Shown here in pieces: positions 9,188-17,956 of a stretch of DNA of 64,000 nt (positions are counted from its first letter, which is position 1; each line of letters opens with the position of its first letter). Below the pieces are notes generated by a model. That model was not told where the DNA came from and did no database searches. It saw only the letters and a program-made list of their open reading frames with translations. The DNA lies in assembly GCA_017441605.1 (NCBI GenBank), contig JAFRXD010000063.1, positions 1-64,000 of the forward strand, read 5' to 3'. This DNA comes from Thermoguttaceae bacterium (GTDB taxonomy: Bacteria > Planctomycetota > Planctomycetia > Pirellulales > Thermoguttaceae). Both the position numbers and the translations under genes were made by a program.

Positions 9188-9224
9188 CGCGGCGTTTTTC
9201 GCGTTTTGCGACGCCGCGTTTCGC
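9188..9224 (+). terminator. Intrinsic terminator after fusA
   Basis: CGCGGCGT and ACGCCGCG form an eight-base stem around a T/G-rich loop, followed by TTTCGCCTTT, starting eight bases past the fusA stop. Confidence 0.6.
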
Positions 9225-9273
9225 CTTTGGTTAGCGCGATTTTTCCGTCCCTTTTTGCTAGAAAGACGCCATT

Positions 9274-11106
9274 ATGGAAACCTCATTTCAACGATCCGCC
9301 ACCCCGCTCGAAAAGGCGGAGGACTTTATCCAAAACGAGACTCAATTCCACCTCGGCGTCTTGGTCACCGAACAATCTCATCCCAAGACCCGAACCTTGT
9401 CCCAAACCTTGGCGGTCGACGTTCCCGCCGGGATGAGACAGCTCTTTTCCGTCGACGACGATCTGCCCCCGGTTCTTCGAAAAACGATCGCCTCCCCGGA
9501 ATACGCCAAGATGGAAGAGGCGATCTATCGCTCCCTAAGCGCCGGAGGACGCGTTAGTTTCAGCGGGTGCGGGGCTACCGGGCGACTCTCGATCCTCCTC
9601 GACGCCGCGAATAAAAAGTTCTGCCGACTTTGCGCCAAAAAACTGCTTTCGCGCGCCGATTTCTTCCAAAAACTCGCGCTCCAAACCAACGCGATCATGA
9701 CCGGCGGCGATTTCGCCCTCATTCGCTCCGTCGAAAGTTTCGAGGACTTTATCTCGTTCGGCAAGCGCCAGTACCAAGAGTCCGGCATTAGCGAAAACGA
9801 CGCGCTTGTCGCCATTAGCGAGGGGGGAGAGACCTCCTCGGTCATCGGAACGATCCACGCCGCTCTTGAAGCCGAAATTCCGACCTTCTTCCTCTTCAAC
9901 AACCCCTCCGACCTAATGGCGTCGCGCGTCGAGCGCTCGAGAGCGGTGATCGAGGATCCTCGCGTTGTCGTCGTCAACTTAACGACCGGGCCGATGGCGA
10001 TCGCCGGTTCCACGAGAATGCAGGCGACGACGATCGAATTGCTCGTCGCCGGATTCGCGTTCGAAACCGCGTTGACTCGACTTCTCAAAGAGAAGTTAAC
10101 TTCGGAAGAATTCGCCGCGCTTGGCTACGAAGAAAAGACCCCCGAGCAAAAAGCGGCGGATTTTGAAACCTTGCTCGCGGAAATTCGTTCCGACGCCAAC
10201 GTCGCGACCGCCGCCGAGTACGTCGATTTCGAGTGCGATCTCTATAAGCGCGGAGGACGCGTTACCTATTTCGCGCGCGACTACTCGCTCGATATCTTCA
10301 CCGACACCACCGAGCGCTCCCCGACCTTTAAGATCCCGCCGTTTCGCTCTTTGGACGAAAACGACGCTCCCGCCCCTTGGGCGTTCGTGAAAGACCCGCT
10401 TCGATCCGCAAAAGACGCTTGGATTAATTTGCTCGGAGGAATCGAGCCGCGCTGCCTCGAATGGACGCCGGACGACTACCGCGCGATGGGCGGAACCGAG
10501 GCGCAAATTAACGACCCGCCCAAAATTGGGCGTCAAACCGTCTATCGCTTCCCGATCGGCAACGAAAAAGATTCCTCTAGATACGAGGGAATCCCCAACG
10601 CGGCGGTCGCCGTGCTGGCCGACGACGAAACCAAACGCGGAGGCGAGGGCGTCGACGAATGGCTCGAAGCGTGTTCCGCTTGCGCCGCTCCGTTCGAGCA
10701 AAAAATCGCCTTCCGGATCGAAAACGCGCTCGATTCCTCGCGCGAGAGCGACGTCAAAGCCGATTTCGAAAAGGCGTTCGTCTTTGCCGCCTCTATGCCC
10801 AAAACCCCGTTGGACGTCTTCGTTCATATCGCGCTAAAGCTCGTTTTGAACAATATTTCCACCGCGACGATGGGCAAGTACGGTCGGCTCAACGGCAACT
10901 GGATGGCGCACGTTGACGCGACCAATAAAAAACTGATCGACCGAAGCGTTCGTCTCGTTTCCGAAATCGCCAAAGTCGATTACAAAACCGCGTGCGTCAC
11001 CCTCTTTGAAGCCCTCGAGGAAATGGAGTCGTGGGACTTGGATCGCAAAAAGACAATTTCCCCCGCCGCCTATGCCGTCGAATTATTATGCAAAAAGCGC
11101 GATTGA
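9274..11106 (+). CDS. Double-SIS MurQ/GCKR-family protein
   Basis: A 610-residue cytoplasmic protein of the N-acetylmuramic acid 6-phosphate etherase family, but twice the MurQ length and so arranged like the animal glucokinase regulatory protein, with two SIS sugar-phosphate-binding domains. The first SIS domain (residues about 60-290) has the family signatures FSGCGATGRLSILLDAANKK, AISEGGETSSVIGTI and TGPMAIAGSTRMQATT. The second half contains TMGKYGRLNGNWMAHVDATN. In MurQ the segment after GRL reads LDASE, where the Glu is, as I recall, catalytic; here it is DAAN. This suggests a regulator or an altered activity rather than a plain etherase. It stands alone between terminators. An etherase role in muropeptide recycling remains possible. 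Confidence 0.75.
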   Translation: METSFQRSATPLEKAEDFIQNETQFHLGVLVTEQSHPKTRTLSQTLAVDVPAGMRQLFSVDDDLPPVLRKTIASPEYAKMEEAIYRSLSAGGRVSFSGCGATGRLSILLDAANKKFCRLCAKKLLSRADFFQKLALQTNAIMTGGDFALIRSVESFEDFISFGKRQYQESGISENDALVAISEGGETSSVIGTIHAALEAEIPTFFLFNNPSDLMASRVERSRAVIEDPRVVVVNLTTGPMAIAGSTRMQATTIELLVAGFAFETALTRLLKEKLTSEEFAALGYEEKTPEQKAADFETLLAEIRSDANVATAAEYVDFECDLYKRGGRVTYFARDYSLDIFTDTTERSPTFKIPPFRSLDENDAPAPWAFVKDPLRSAKDAWINLLGGIEPRCLEWTPDDYRAMGGTEAQINDPPKIGRQTVYRFPIGNEKDSSRYEGIPNAAVAVLADDETKRGGEGVDEWLEACSACAAPFEQKIAFRIENALDSSRESDVKADFEKAFVFAASMPKTPLDVFVHIALKLVLNNISTATMGKYGRLNGNWMAHVDATNKKLIDRSVRLVSEIAKVDYKTACVTLFEALEEMESWDLDRKKTISPAAYAVELLCKKRD

Positions 11107-11111
11107 GGGAC

Positions 11112-11139
11112 TTGCGGGATTCGGGAAATGGGATACAAT
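11112..11139 (+). promoter_or_regulatory. Promoter of thi4
   Basis: TTGCGG and TACAAT with a 16-base spacer, just after the stop of the preceding gene. The predicted transcript has a leader of about 180 bases before the thi4 ATG. Confidence 0.6.
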
Positions 11140-11186
11140 CCCAGAAACCTAGTAGGTTTCTCTGAATTAGAGAAGTTTCATAGTCG

Positions 11187-11245
11187 AGCGCGAGTTTGAA
11201 GCGTTCGACGCTCCCGCGCTAGGCGAAGCGCGGGGGTTGTTTGTT
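11187..11245 (+). promoter_or_regulatory. Possible attenuator in the thi4 leader
   Basis: CCCGCGCT (11213-11220) and AGCGCGGG (11227-11234) form a perfect eight-base stem with a six-base loop, followed by GGTTGTTTGTT, resembling a terminator. The left arm can instead pair with AGCGCG at 11187-11192, so the two hairpins exclude each other. Upstream, GAAACC/GGTTTC and TCTCT/AGAGA form two more small hairpins. The conserved core of a TPP riboswitch is not present. Confidence 0.4.
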
Positions 11246-11326
11246 GGTCGGACGCGCGCCTCTAAACGGCGCGATTTTACGCCGCGAGGCGGCGTCCTCT
11301 GCAGAGCGCGAAGGAAGGGTTTTCCT

Positions 11327-12121
11327 ATGCTCAAGAATCTTGAAAATATCGTTTCGGTGGCGATTATTTCGTCGTTTAGTAAAAAGTTCGTCGATTGTCT
11401 CGATCTCGACGTCGCGATCGTCGGCGCGGGTCCCTCCGGGCTCGTCGCCGCCAAAACCCTCGCGGAAGCCGGGTTCAAAACCGCCATTTTCGAGCGCAAA
11501 TTGGCCCCCGGCGGAGGCGTCTGGGGCGGCGGTATGCTCTTTAACGAAGTTGTTGTTCAGCAAGAAGCGATCGATATCTTGAACGAATTCGGAGTCTCGT
11601 CAAAACCTTTGGAAGAGGCGCCCGGATATTTTAGCGTCGATTCCGTCGAAATGGCTTCCGGTTTGATCTTTGGCGCGACCAGAGCGGGCGCCAAGCTCTT
11701 CAATACGATGAGCGTCGAGGACGTTGTCTTCAAAAACGACGCGATCGCCGGTCTGGTCGTCAACTGGGCGCCCGTCGAGCGCGAGCGCCTTCACGTCGAT
11801 CCGCTCGTCGTCCTCTCCAAGTGCGTCGTCGACGGCACGGGGCATCCGTGCGAAGTTCTAAATCTCGCCTCCCGCAAGGCGCGCGTTAAGCTCGACACTC
11901 CGACCGGCGAAATTCTCGGCGAGCGCCCGATGCAAGCCGAACAAGGCGAAATTTCGACCGTCGAGTACACCCGCGAGTATTACCCGGGCTTGTACGCTTG
12001 CGGTATGTGCGCCAACAACGTTATGGGCGGTTATCGCATGGGACCGATTTTCGGCGGCATGTTGCGCTCCGGCAAGAAGGTCGCCGGTCTCATCGCCGAA
12101 GCGCTGAAAAGCGCCAAGTAA
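11327..12121 (+). CDS. thi4: Thiazole synthase Thi4 family, His-type
   Basis: A 264-residue flavin-fold enzyme that makes the adenylated thiazole moiety of thiamine from NAD and glycine. The dinucleotide motif [20 protein letters not shown] type fold (residues about 26-45), the [17 protein letters not shown] segment and the C-terminal [18 protein letters not shown] are diagnostic. At the position of the sulfur-donating Cys of yeast Thi4 (C-x-D-P) this protein has His (RLHVDPLVV). This is the pattern of archaeal and bacterial enzymes that use free sulfide catalytically instead of sacrificing a Cys. That fits an organism of low-oxygen, sulfide-containing places (inference). ATG at 11327 has AAGGAAGGG upstream. 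A long structured leader precedes it and a strong terminator follows. Confidence 0.9.
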   Translation: MLKNLENIVSVAIISSFSKKFVDCLDLDVAIVGAGPSGLVAAKTLAEAGFKTAIFERKLAPGGGVWGGGMLFNEVVVQQEAIDILNEFGVSSKPLEEAPGYFSVDSVEMASGLIFGATRAGAKLFNTMSVEDVVFKNDAIAGLVVNWAPVERERLHVDPLVVLSKCVVDGTGHPCEVLNLASRKARVKLDTPTGEILGERPMQAEQGEISTVEYTREYYPGLYACGMCANNVMGGYRMGPIFGGMLRSGKKVAGLIAEALKSAK

Positions 12122-12185
12122 GAGCGAGTTCTTGAGACGCGGGAATTTTTCCGCTCTTTCCGCGTCTTAATTCCCGTCGGATTTG

Positions 12186-12213
12186 CGCGTCGCCTTTCGG
12201 CGGCGCGTTTTTT
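12186..12213 (+). terminator. Intrinsic terminator after thi4
   Basis: CGCGTCGCC, loop TTTC, GGCGGCGCG (one G-T pair), then TTTTTT. A strong rho-independent terminator. Confidence 0.85.
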
Positions 12214-12294
12214 ATAACCTCGGGGCGTCGCGAAACGGCGCCCGCGACTCGCGCCGCGAGCGCTCGCGTCCAACTCTAATTTGTCGACTATTCT

Positions 12295-13755
12295 ATGATC
12301 CCTCCCTATTCAAGCGTTTCCGCGAACGACGAAAATAAAAACGACGAGCGAACCCCGCGACAAATTCTCTTTTCGATTCTGATCCCCGTCTACAACGAGC
12401 AAGCCTATTTGGCGCTCGTGATCGATCGCGTAATGGCGGCTCCCCTTCCCGAGGGCGTCGAGCGCGAACTAGTGCTAGTCGACGACTGCTCGACCGATCG
12501 CTCGCCCGAAATTATCGAGACCCTCGTCCAAAAGTATCCCGGGCGAATCCGCGCGTTCCGCCAGCCCAAAAACCAAGGAAAAGGCGCCGCGATTCGTCGA
12601 GCGATCAAAGAAATGACCGGCGACTTCGCCATTATTCAAGACGCCGACCTTGAGTACGATCCAAACGAGTACTCCCTCGTCTTGGCGCCTCTGCTCGACG
12701 GACGCGCCGACGTCGTGTACGGTTCCCGCTTCGCGACCAGAGAAACGCGCAAAGTCCTTCAATATCACCACAAACTCGGCAATCTGTTTTTAACCCACCT
12801 TTCCAACTTCGCCACCGGTCTCGATTTGACCGATATGGAAACCTGCTACAAGGCTTTCCGCGCCGACGCCCTCAAATCGATCCCATTGCGCTCCAATAGA
12901 TTCGGTATCGAGCCGGAAATCACCGCCAAAATCGCGAAACGCGGATGGACCGTGTACGAAGTCCCCATTAGCTACAACGGGCGGCGATATTCCGAAGGGA
13001 AAAAAATCGGTTGGAAAGACGGGGTCAGCGCCATAAGACTCATTCTAAAGTATTGGTTTATCGACGATAGCTTCTACGACGAAGACTCCGATTCCGACTC
13101 CGCTCAACAAGTCGGGCAATCCAAGAGATACGGCAAGCTCCTCGTCAAGCGCGCCGCCCCCTATCTTGGGATGAAAACACTCGAACTTGGCGCCGGATTG
13201 GGCGCGATCTCCCGTTTCATCCCTCAAAAAGAGCGACTAACAGTTACCGAAGCCGACGATCGCAGGCTAAAATTTCTCAACGCCTCGTACGACGGAAACT
13301 CGGTCGTCGACGTCGCGAAGTTCGACCCGCGTTCCGGCGAGACCTCTTTAACCGATGGCGACAAAGGCGCCTACGACTCCGTCGTCTGTTTTAACCGAAC
13401 CGCGATCTTGGACGTCGACGTCAAAACCGAACTGGAGAGAATCCGAAACCTGCTCAACGACGAGGGACGGTTCGTCGCCGTTCTTCCGGCGAGAAAAAAA
13501 GGCGACTCAAAAGGCTGGAAAAAGACCGAAATTCAAGAGTCTCTAGCGCGGGCGGGGTTCGTCGTCGAAAAACTCGCCCCGATCGCGTCGATTGAGCGAG
13601 TTTTCCTGCGCCGCGATCCCAAAAGAACTTCGCAATTCGGCTTTATCATGTTCGAAGCGCTCGTCGGCAAAACCCGCTGGCTCGACGCGCTCCTCCCCCC
13701 GACGCGATTTTTCGTCGTCGCGTCCAAAACAAAAAAAGAACCGAGCGCGAATTAG
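12295..13755 (+). CDS. Family 2 glycosyltransferase fused to a methyltransferase-like domain
   Basis: A 486-residue protein. Residues about 25-255 are a GT-A glycosyltransferase of the dolichyl-phosphate-mannose/polyprenyl-phosphate sugar transferase type: FSILIPVYNEQAYL, LVDDCSTDRS, NQGKGAAIRRAI, the metal-binding DAD (IIQDADLEYDP) and the FGIEPEITAKIAKRG segment. No transmembrane segments follow. Residues about 285-480 instead resemble a class I SAM-dependent methyltransferase (TLELGAGLGAISRFIP, then VTEADDRRL). This domain pairing is seen in some Planctomycetota and Chloroflexota. It probably transfers a sugar to a polyprenyl phosphate carrier on the cytoplasmic membrane face. The ribosome site before the ATG is weak, so the exact start is uncertain. 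Confidence 0.85.
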   Translation: MIPPYSSVSANDENKNDERTPRQILFSILIPVYNEQAYLALVIDRVMAAPLPEGVERELVLVDDCSTDRSPEIIETLVQKYPGRIRAFRQPKNQGKGAAIRRAIKEMTGDFAIIQDADLEYDPNEYSLVLAPLLDGRADVVYGSRFATRETRKVLQYHHKLGNLFLTHLSNFATGLDLTDMETCYKAFRADALKSIPLRSNRFGIEPEITAKIAKRGWTVYEVPISYNGRRYSEGKKIGWKDGVSAIRLILKYWFIDDSFYDEDSDSDSAQQVGQSKRYGKLLVKRAAPYLGMKTLELGAGLGAISRFIPQKERLTVTEADDRRLKFLNASYDGNSVVDVAKFDPRSGETSLTDGDKGAYDSVVCFNRTAILDVDVKTELERIRNLLNDEGRFVAVLPARKKGDSKGWKKTEIQESLARAGFVVEKLAPIASIERVFLRRDPKRTSQFGFIMFEALVGKTRWLDALLPPTRFFVVASKTKKEPSAN

Positions 13756-13780
13756 AAGAACGCGAAAAAGAAAGCGCGCT

Positions 13781-14137
13781 CTACTTCATAAAGTAGTACC
13801 GGCACTTCGGGCAAATCTTAAACGCCGCGTCAATCTCCCAGTCGCACTGAGGACAGATCTTCTTCTGTACCGTTCGCCTCTTGGGAAGATCCTCGACCGG
13901 AGCTTCGGGAGCGGGCGCTTCCTCTTTCTTCTCCTCCGGCAAAGGATCGTTAATTCCGCGGCGAAGCGTTTCCCCAATCCCGAGAATGCGCATAATGGAC
14001 GACTCCGTCGGCACGGAGTTTTTCTGCAAAGGAATCTCGACCACCGCGCCGCAGGCGGGGCAATGTCCCGAAGTTCCCGCGCGTTTGTCCGGCGCGGTCA
14101 GGCGATGACCGTTAGGGCACGTTACCACGATGCTCAT
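13781..14137 (-). CDS. Double zinc-ribbon protein
   Basis: A 118-residue protein with two zinc-binding ribbons. The first is N-terminal, CPNGHRLTAPDKRAGTSGHC plus PAC (a C-x2-GH and C-x2-C pattern common in planctomycete proteins); the second is at the C terminus, CPQC and CPKC separated by about 14 residues. An acidic, Pro-rich linker of about 45 residues joins them. No enzymatic domain is present. It probably binds protein or nucleic acid, but the target is unknown. The ATG at 14137 has AAGGAG upstream. It is convergent with the glycosyltransferase gene, 25 bases away. Confidence 0.8.
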   Translation of the reverse strand: MSIVVTCPNGHRLTAPDKRAGTSGHCPACGAVVEIPLQKNSVPTESSIMRILGIGETLRRGINDPLPEEKKEEAPAPEAPVEDLPKRRTVQKKICPQCDWEIDAAFKICPKCRYYFMK

Positions 14138-14570
14138 AGAAAAACTCCTTTCGCGACTCGATCAATAAGTCAACGCGCCGAAAGAAACGCTACGGCAAAG
14201 TTGTCGATAACGAATTACCCAAACGGAACTTTCGTCGCCTTGGCGCTCAATAAAAACCCAACTAACGCCTCCTCCGACGCGCCGACTCGCAACGCGGCGC
14301 GTCTCGCTTCAAACGCCGTTTTCGGATCTCAAAATCCAACGGCTCGTCTTACCACTAGGGGCGATTATAACGAAGTCGCTTTTGGAATAATACTACTCAA
14401 GAGTCTTTTTTCTATTTTTTTTGAATTAATACCGCGCGAGGGTTGAATTAAACGCATAAAACAGTCCGCGCGGTTTAAATAAATTTTAACGATAAAACGA
14501 GGGCTTTATAGTTTCCGTTCCGCCATAGGAGCGCGGCGAACAAATCGGAAATGGAAAAAAGACGAATTCT
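14138..14570. other. Gene-free, AT-richer stretch
   Basis: About 430 bases with no credible gene. It contains T-rich stretches (near 14405-14422) and the ribosome site of the zinc-ribbon gene at its left end. The right end leads into the promoter at 14571. Confidence 0.55.
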
Positions 14571-14599
14571 TTGACGCGACGAGGGCAAAATGGTATACT
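14571..14599 (+). promoter_or_regulatory. Strong sigma-70-type promoter of the HAD-PfkB array
   Basis: TTGACG and TATACT with an ideal 17-base spacer. The predicted leader of about 70 bases contains a TTCGCGCG direct repeat (from about 14601) and ends in GGAGGAG before the ATG at 14679. Confidence 0.8.
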
Positions 14600-14678
14600 T
14601 GTTCGCGCGCTGTTCGCGCGAATCCCCGTTTTTCGCGTCAAGCTCGGGGGAGGCGCGCCGCGCGACGCGGAGGAGAAG

Positions 14679-15518
14679 ATGACAACCAAACCTTACGAAA
14701 TAGAAATAATCGAGAAACCCGGAACCTCGCGCGTTTTTCGCGCCGCGCTTTTCGACTTCGACGGAACCCTGAGCCTTATTCGCGAGGGTTGGCAGAACGT
14801 GATGGTTCCCTATTTTTGCGAGGTCTTAAACGAAATCGCCGACCCCGCGCGCGAAACCCCGGACGCGATCGAGCGAATCGTTCGCGACTTCGTCGACAAA
14901 ATCACCGGTAAACAGACGATCTATCAATGCATTCGGCTGGCCGAGGAAGTCGAGGCCCGCGGCGGCGCGCCGTGGGATCCGCTCCTTTATAAGAAGGAGT
15001 ATTTGCGTCGACTGCAACTGCGAATTCAAGATCGCGTCGACCGACTCGCGAACGGCTCGGCGCGTCCCGACGATTTCGTGGTTCCCGGCGGGCGTCGCTT
15101 TCTGCAACTGTTGCGCGACAAGGGCGTCAAACTCTACCTCGCGAGCGGAACCGATGAGTGTTACGTCAAACAGGAAGCGGACTTGCTCGGTCTGACGCCT
15201 TACTTCGACGGCGGCGTTTACGGCGCCCAAGACGACTACAAAACCTTTTCCAAAGCGATGGTTATCGAGCGCTTGATCAAAGTCAACGCCCTGGACGGAG
15301 CGGAATTGGTCGGATTTGGCGACGGGTACGTCGAAATCGAAAACGTTCGAGCCGTCGGGGGGTATCCCGTGGGCGTCGCGACGAACGAGGCGAATCCCGG
15401 AGGGGGAGTCGACGCTTGGAAGCGAGGAAGGCTCCTCGACGCCGGCGCCCGCGCCATTGTTCCGGACTTCGGCGACCCGGAAAAATTGCTCGCGTTCCTG
15501 TTCGCCGAATCTCGATAA
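14679..15518 (+). CDS. HAD-superfamily phosphatase
   Basis: A 279-residue haloacid-dehalogenase-type hydrolase. Motif I is FDFDGTLS (nucleophile Asp near residue 25), motif II is YLASGTD, and the acidic motif IV is FGDGYVEIE. A helical cap (residues about 45-120) lies between motifs I and II, as in phosphoglycolate-phosphatase-like members. The ATG at 14679 has GGAGGAG upstream; an earlier in-frame start lies within the promoter and is rejected. It is 29 bases upstream of a PfkB kinase, so the pair probably handles a phosphorylated sugar, perhaps a heptose or related nucleotide-sugar precursor (inference from the RfaE-like kinase). It is the first gene of the array transcribed from the promoter at 14571. 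Confidence 0.85.
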   Translation: MTTKPYEIEIIEKPGTSRVFRAALFDFDGTLSLIREGWQNVMVPYFCEVLNEIADPARETPDAIERIVRDFVDKITGKQTIYQCIRLAEEVEARGGAPWDPLLYKKEYLRRLQLRIQDRVDRLANGSARPDDFVVPGGRRFLQLLRDKGVKLYLASGTDECYVKQEADLLGLTPYFDGGVYGAQDDYKTFSKAMVIERLIKVNALDGAELVGFGDGYVEIENVRAVGGYPVGVATNEANPGGGVDAWKRGRLLDAGARAIVPDFGDPEKLLAFLFAESR

Positions 15519-15547
15519 ATCGTCAAAAGTTACGGACGAAACTTTCC

Positions 15548-16708
15548 ATGAGCGAAACCCTGACCCCCGTTCGAACGGAAATCCTGAGCGTCGACCCCAA
15601 AGACCTGGCGGATCGCCTCGCCAAACGCGTCGCCGAGAAAACGCCGCGCGTCGCGGTCGTCGGCGATTTTTGTCTCGACAAGTACCTCTACGTCTATCCC
15701 GAGCTCGACGAACTCTCGGTCGAAACGGGGCTCGTCGCGCGACAAGTCCGCGCCAAGCGAGTTTTCCCGGGCGTCGGAGGCACGATCGCGAGCAATTTGC
15801 GCGCGCTCGGAGTCAAAACGAATTGCGTTGGAATGATCGGCGAAGACGGCGAGGGATTCGATCTGCTCAACTCGCTAGAGAAAATTGGCGCGAACGTTGA
15901 CTGTATGATAAGTTCCGACGAGATTCAGACTTGCGCCTACGTAAAGCCGATGACCCCTCGCGAACCCTCGCGCGACGGAATTTTGCAATCCCCCGACGAA
16001 GGCGAGTGGGTCGAGGGTAATCGAATCGACTTGCGCAATCCCGGGCCGTTTCCGAGAGATTTAATGGGCGAGCTTCGTCCCAACGTCTACCATGGTTCCA
16101 TCGACGCGGACGCGATCATTGTTTCCGACCAGTTTCCCGAAGAATCGAAAACGTTTTTCGACGACGAGTTTCGACTGTTTTTAAACGACGTCGCGAAACG
16201 CCGCGACTGGATTTTCTTCTTATGCGATTCTCGTTTCTTCGTCAACGAGTACCGAAACATGGTCGTTAAATGCAACGCGAACGAGCTCTTCGACGCCTAT
16301 CGCGCCTCCCAAGGCGAAGCGCGCGTTCGAGAAACGACCCTCGATCCCGCTTCCGAAGCGAAAGAGCGAGAAATCTGCGAAGTCGGGGCGTGGCTCGCGC
16401 GAAGAAACGAGCGACCCGTTTTGGTTACCCGAGGAGCCCTGGGCTCGATCCTAATCGAAATCGAAGAAAACGGCGAGCCGAAAGCGACGATTGTCCCCGC
16501 GATTAGCGTCGATCCCCCGATCGACGTATGCGGCGCCGGAGACGCCACCAACGCCGGGTTCGTCTTCGCGCAAGCCCTTGGATTCTCCCTCGCCGAGGCA
16601 GCCTATATCGCCAACGTCGTGTCCTCGATTACCATTAAACAAATTGGCGTTACCGGCGTCGCTTCCGTTGAGGACGTTTTGAGCGTTCTGAGGAAACAAA
16701 CAATCTAA
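15548..16708 (+). CDS. PfkB-family carbohydrate kinase, RfaE/HldE-kinase-like
   Basis: A 386-residue ribokinase-family kinase that phosphorylates a sugar using ATP. The N-terminal VAVVGDFCLDKYLYVYPE resembles the heptose-kinase domain of HldE. GVGGTIASNLRALG is the sugar-binding loop, and DVCGAGDATNAGFVFA (residues about 325-340) is the PfkB signature 2 with the catalytic Asp. It is longer than RfaE by an insertion in the middle. It is adjacent to a HAD phosphatase (29 bases upstream) and is followed after 27 bases by a ParA-like gene of different base composition. The substrate is unknown; a sugar-1-phosphate or heptose pathway is plausible. Confidence 0.85.
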   Translation: MSETLTPVRTEILSVDPKDLADRLAKRVAEKTPRVAVVGDFCLDKYLYVYPELDELSVETGLVARQVRAKRVFPGVGGTIASNLRALGVKTNCVGMIGEDGEGFDLLNSLEKIGANVDCMISSDEIQTCAYVKPMTPREPSRDGILQSPDEGEWVEGNRIDLRNPGPFPRDLMGELRPNVYHGSIDADAIIVSDQFPEESKTFFDDEFRLFLNDVAKRRDWIFFLCDSRFFVNEYRNMVVKCNANELFDAYRASQGEARVRETTLDPASEAKEREICEVGAWLARRNERPVLVTRGALGSILIEIEENGEPKATIVPAISVDPPIDVCGAGDATNAGFVFAQALGFSLAEAAYIANVVSSITIKQIGVTGVASVEDVLSVLRKQTI

Positions 16709-16735
16709 CAAGCTTTCTATTGTCGCGCGATTACG

Positions 16736-17956
16736 ATGCCAACCGAAATTACTACTGTTATCCAAAACAATCAAATTGACAAATTGTCGGAATCGATCTC
16801 CGAATTAAGAGATGAGCTTAACTCGGCCCTCGGTAAGTTAGCCTCGCTACAAACAATAGCGAACAATCTTTCGAAGCTCTCCGAAGGAGAAATCACTACA
16901 ACCAATGGAACTCCGACGGGAGCGTTGCAAGAATATATTGTCTCAACAATACAGGATAATTTCAATGGAAGCAAGAACGATATATGGTTGCAACCGTCTT
17001 CTTCAAACGACGCGGACATACCTAAGTTTATAACCAAACAAGAACGCCTCCGATTAGGTTCAAAAACAAGATTTATCTCCTTTTTAAATTTTAAAGGAGG
17101 AGTTGGAAAAACCGCCCTATCAAGTAATCTTACGGCGGCGTTTGCCTCGGGAAACTTTGATTCGACCGTAAAGGTCGATAATCCGCTGCGCGTTTTGGCG
17201 GTCGATTTGGATTTTCAGGGATCTTTAAGCGATAGATGCGCCCGTCCCTACGAATTGATAGACGCGATAGAAAAGAAAGTCCTTTCGGCCCTTCTCTTCT
17301 TTCATCCAAATCAATTGGGATTCTCCGTCGACGACCTATGCATCCCCTTTATTAAGTGCCCGAACGCGAGACTTATTCCCACTAACGATTATTTAGACGC
17401 TTTTGATAATAAAATTTTTAATTATCAAGCGTTTAAAATCTCCGAAACTAGGTTTTCCTATCGTCCTTGGTTTCACCGGGAGGAGTTTCTAAAGAAAAAC
17501 GACCTCGTCATATTTGACTGTCCGCCGCGAAAAACCGCGTCGACTATTTGCGCGCTCCTAGCGTCCGATTTTGTTTTCATCCCCACCGCACCCGAAACGC
17601 TGGACAATAGTTCCGTCATTCGCACGGTAAAATGGCTAATTGAGTTCAAAAACAAACTTAACGCCCCGTTTCAAATAGGGGGAGTGATCTTCAACCGAAC
17701 GTATTCCGAAAAGAAATTGTCCGAAGAGGAAATTATATTTAAAACCAAGATAGAGCGCGGAATAGCGCAAACTTTCAAAGATAATCCTCTTCGTTCGGTG
17801 GATCCCGCTCCTCGAATCTTAGATTCTTTCATTCCCAAAAGGACGGGAAAGAATTCCATCATAGGAAATTCGAAAGACGCGCTCCCGGGAGCCTATCGTC
17901 AAAATCAATTTTTTACGCGCTTAGCAACTGAAATTTTACAAAGGATTTACCTGTGA
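16736..17956 (+). CDS. ParA/MinD-type ATPase with N-terminal coiled coil
   Basis: A 406-residue P-loop ATPase. Residues about 10-60 are Ser/Leu/Glu-rich and look like a coiled coil. The ATPase domain starts near 112 with the deviant Walker A FKGGVGKTALSSNL (two Lys of the ParA type), continues with VLAVDLDFQGSLSD and has the Walker B LVIFDCPP. The C-terminal part is basic and loop-rich. Codon use is clearly more AT-rich than the flanking genes (many AAT, AAA, TTT), a sign of transfer. Its GTGA stop overlaps the start of the next gene, so the two are translationally coupled. Such ATPases partition plasmids, chromosomes or protein clusters. Here, inside a sugar-kinase array, a positioning role is only inferred. 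There is no ParB domain nearby. Confidence 0.85.
   Translation: MPTEITTVIQNNQIDKLSESISELRDELNSALGKLASLQTIANNLSKLSEGEITTTNGTPTGALQEYIVSTIQDNFNGSKNDIWLQPSSSNDADIPKFITKQERLRLGSKTRFISFLNFKGGVGKTALSSNLTAAFASGNFDSTVKVDNPLRVLAVDLDFQGSLSDRCARPYELIDAIEKKVLSALLFFHPNQLGFSVDDLCIPFIKCPNARLIPTNDYLDAFDNKIFNYQAFKISETRFSYRPWFHREEFLKKNDLVIFDCPPRKTASTICALLASDFVFIPTAPETLDNSSVIRTVKWLIEFKNKLNAPFQIGGVIFNRTYSEKKLSEEEIIFKTKIERGIAQTFKDNPLRSVDPAPRILDSFIPKRTGKNSIIGNSKDALPGAYRQNQFFTRLATEILQRIYL

Noticed and set aside
11140..11326. TPP riboswitch before thi4
   Set aside because: The conserved CTGAGA and the second core segment of TPP riboswitches are not found; only hairpins remain.
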